From an uncultured Hyphomicrobiales bacterium (lineage in GTDB: Bacteria; Pseudomonadota; Alphaproteobacteria; Rhizobiales; Beijerinckiaceae), in contig CAIWVR010000626.1 in the NCBI GenBank assembly GCA_903916165.1, forward strand, positions 1-18,085: a DNA stretch of 18,085 nt, in the 5' to 3' direction. The notes beneath the pieces were generated by a model that ran no database searches, had not been told where the DNA came from, and saw only the letters and a program-made list of their open reading frames with translations. Below are positions 16,835-18,085 of the stretch, in pieces. The first letter of the stretch is position 1; each line of letters begins with the position of its first letter. Made by a program: the position numbers and the translations under genes.

Positions 16835-17326
16835 TTGACTCGTAAATCAACTGAGGCGATTGTTGAGCTTCTTTGCAGGCGAGGTCAGTTGATCTCGTTC
16901 AACCCTCGCTTGCCGGTCGGCGAAAGCCAACGGCGATGGCTCTGGCTCCATCCCGAAGTCAGCAGATGGGTTTGGGCGAGAGGCTCGGACCGCCTCGAGC
17001 AGAGACATTTCGATGACGTTCGCGCCTTTCTGACGAGCTTCATCATCGGCGGTGATTTCGACGATGACGTCAGACTGAAGGAGCTCAAAACGTCAGCGCA
17101 CGGCTGGTACGAGCTGCGGATTATCTTTCATCCACAGCACAGGATGATCGGGGGCTTTGTGAAGCCAGGAGAGTTTGTCGCCCTGACCCATGGGCGGCGC
17201 GACCGCCTTGACAAGAACTTTGCGCCGACGATCGACAGGGCGCGGAAACTCTGGACTTCGCTGTTTCCCGATTGCCCACCTTCAGTCGTCGAGCGCGCCC
17301 TCTTGCTGGAGACCTTCGATGTCTGA
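16835..17326 (+). CDS. RelE/HigB-like toxin of a type II toxin-antitoxin pair
   Basis: The protein (163 residues from TTG 16835, 145 from TTG 16889) has a C-terminal half like HigB/Gp49-type RelE-superfamily toxins, mRNA interferases that cut translated mRNA. Visible are a helix HFDDVRAFLTSF, LKELKTSAHGWYELRIIF (the core L-K-x-L followed by W-Y-E-L-R), HRMIGGFVKPGEFVALTHG, and a final helix DRARKLWTSLF. No ATG is available: an in-frame TGA directly precedes TTG 16835, which has AGG 6 nt upstream; TTG 16889 has GAGG 4 nt upstream. The start is therefore uncertain. It overlaps the antitoxin gene by 8 nt, and toxin-before-antitoxin order is HigBA-like. The assignment rests on pattern and context, not on a database match. 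Confidence 0.65.
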   Translation: MTRKSTEAIVELLCRRGQLISFNPRLPVGESQRRWLWLHPEVSRWVWARGSDRLEQRHFDDVRAFLTSFIIGGDFDDDVRLKELKTSAHGWYELRIIFHPQHRMIGGFVKPGEFVALTHGRRDRLDKNFAPTIDRARKLWTSLFPDCPPSVVERALLLETFDV

Positions 17327-17675
17327 TGTCGACCAGAGGCTGACGGAAGGCGCTGTTCGCGCGCAGGCGCGGATGCGGATGTTCTTTCTCTTGCGGAAGG
17401 CCTGGAAACGGCGCGCCGCCGAAGGCATGACCGCCAAGGAGCTCGCGGCCAGGCTCGGCCGCGACAAGGCGCAGGTGTCTCGCGTCCTCAATGGAAGCGT
17501 CCCGACGATCACTCTTGAAACGCTTGCGCTGTTTCTGGACGGGCTCGATCACCAGTTGATCATCGACTGCCGTGCTGCGGAAGACGTGCCCTTATCCAAC
17601 TCGGCTGCGCCTCGAACGGAGCCGGACGCAGGCTCCGTGGCTCATCTTGAAGACAAGCGCGCGCGGTCGGCGTGA
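17319..17675 (+). CDS. XRE-family HTH antitoxin
   Basis: This 118-residue protein carries a Cro/C1-type helix-turn-helix at about residues 38-58 (TAKELAARLGRDKAQVSRVLNG), followed by TITLETLALFLDGLDHQLII, as in HigA-like antitoxins. The N-terminal part is basic and helical; the C-terminal 30 residues look disordered. ATG 17319 lies inside the end of the toxin gene (8-nt overlap) and has GGAGA about 6 nt upstream, so translation is coupled. It should neutralise the toxin and repress the operon by binding a palindrome upstream; the inverted repeat at 16782-16817 is the obvious candidate site. Confidence 0.82.
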   Translation: MSDVDQRLTEGAVRAQARMRMFFLLRKAWKRRAAEGMTAKELAARLGRDKAQVSRVLNGSVPTITLETLALFLDGLDHQLIIDCRAAEDVPLSNSAAPRTEPDAGSVAHLEDKRARSA

Positions 17676-17743
17676 GGATTCAGCCGGACGTCGGTTGATG
17701 TGGGCGGCGGGGCGGGGTAAACCCCGGCCCGGTTCACGTGTAA

Positions 17744-17760
17744 GGGGCGGTGTGCGCCCC
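17744..17760 (+). terminator. possible weak terminator after the toxin-antitoxin operon
   Basis: GGGGCG-GTGTG-CGCCCC is a 6-bp GC-rich hairpin followed by GCTTTCC, a poor T-tract. A smaller hairpin GGGG-TAAA-CCCC lies at 17714-17725. These are the only structures in the 104-bp gap before prfC, which must also hold a prfC promoter if it has its own. Confidence 0.35.
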
Positions 17761-17779
17761 GCTTTCCTGTCAGGTCGCC

Positions 17780-18085
17780 ATGTCCACTCCCGATCCCGTC
17801 AGCCGGCGGCGCACCTTCGCGATCATCTCGCATCCTGACGCGGGCAAGACCACGCTGACCGAAAAGCTGCTGCTGTTCGGCGGTGCCATCCAGCTCGCAG
17901 GCGAGGTGCGCGCCAAGGCCAATCGCCGCCAGACCCGGTCCGACTGGATGGGCATCGAGCGCGAACGCGGCATTTCGGTCGTCACCTCGGTCATGACCTT
18001 CGAATATGCCGGAAACGTCTTCAACCTGCTCGACACGCCAGGCCATGAGGACTTTTCGGAAGACACCTATCGAACGCTCACCGCC
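17780..18085 (+). CDS. prfC: peptide chain release factor 3, 5' part
   Basis: RF3 is the GTPase that recycles RF1 and RF2 from the ribosome after peptide release. The first 102 codons are present and the gene runs off the right edge. The GTP-binding motifs are clear: P-loop SHPDAGKTT (residues 17-25), switch I region [12 protein letters not shown] (61-72) and [18 protein letters not shown] (85-102). The segment [15 protein letters not shown] is typical of RF3 and separates it from EF-G, LepA and TypA. ATG 17780 is preceded by a weak AGG 5 nt upstream and gives the usual N-terminus. Confidence 0.95.
   Translation, partial: MSTPDPVSRRRTFAIISHPDAGKTTLTEKLLLFGGAIQLAGEVRAKANRRQTRSDWMGIERERGISVVTSVMTFEYAGNVFNLLDTPGHEDFSEDTYRTLTA

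Overview
The window looks like chromosomal DNA from a GC-rich alphaproteobacterium, most likely of the Hyphomicrobiales (Rhizobiales). Grounds are the protein families, the RIME-like palindromic repeats between genes and the high-GC codon use. No rRNA, tRNA, CRISPR array or insertion sequence was seen.

Bases 1-6268 hold an accessory catabolic block. It contains the 5' end of a 4,5-dihydroxyphthalate decarboxylase-like gene (-), a two-domain 3-dehydroshikimate dehydratase of the QuiC type (+), two tandem class II aldolase/adducin enzymes (+), a shikimate dehydrogenase-family protein (-) and an orphan TRAP substrate-binding protein of the DctP/TakP type (-). Several of these families make or consume protocatechuate precursors, so the block probably feeds shikimate, quinate or related hydroxyaromatic acids into the protocatechuate pathway. 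That role is inferred.

Bases 6456-8490 hold thiC (-) with a strong ribosome binding site, a clear TPP riboswitch and a plausible promoter. Bases 8621-11897 hold a compact minus-strand operon for the bacterial proteasome-like protein Anbu: circularly permuted ATP-grasp, alpha-E protein, Anbu. The transglutaminase-like gene usually found in such clusters is absent.

Bases 11898-12457 are a gene-poor divergent region. It is followed by a two-gene RND efflux operon (+; adaptor and HAE1-type pump) that ends at a strong hairpin terminator. The same palindrome overlaps a possible promoter for the next operon, a HigBA-like toxin-antitoxin pair (+). The window ends inside prfC, encoding release factor 3 (+).

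Two families of palindromic repeats are scattered between genes. Family A has three copies, each starting within about 12 nt of a stop codon. Family B has two full copies and one half copy joined to a family A element. They probably act as 3' hairpins.
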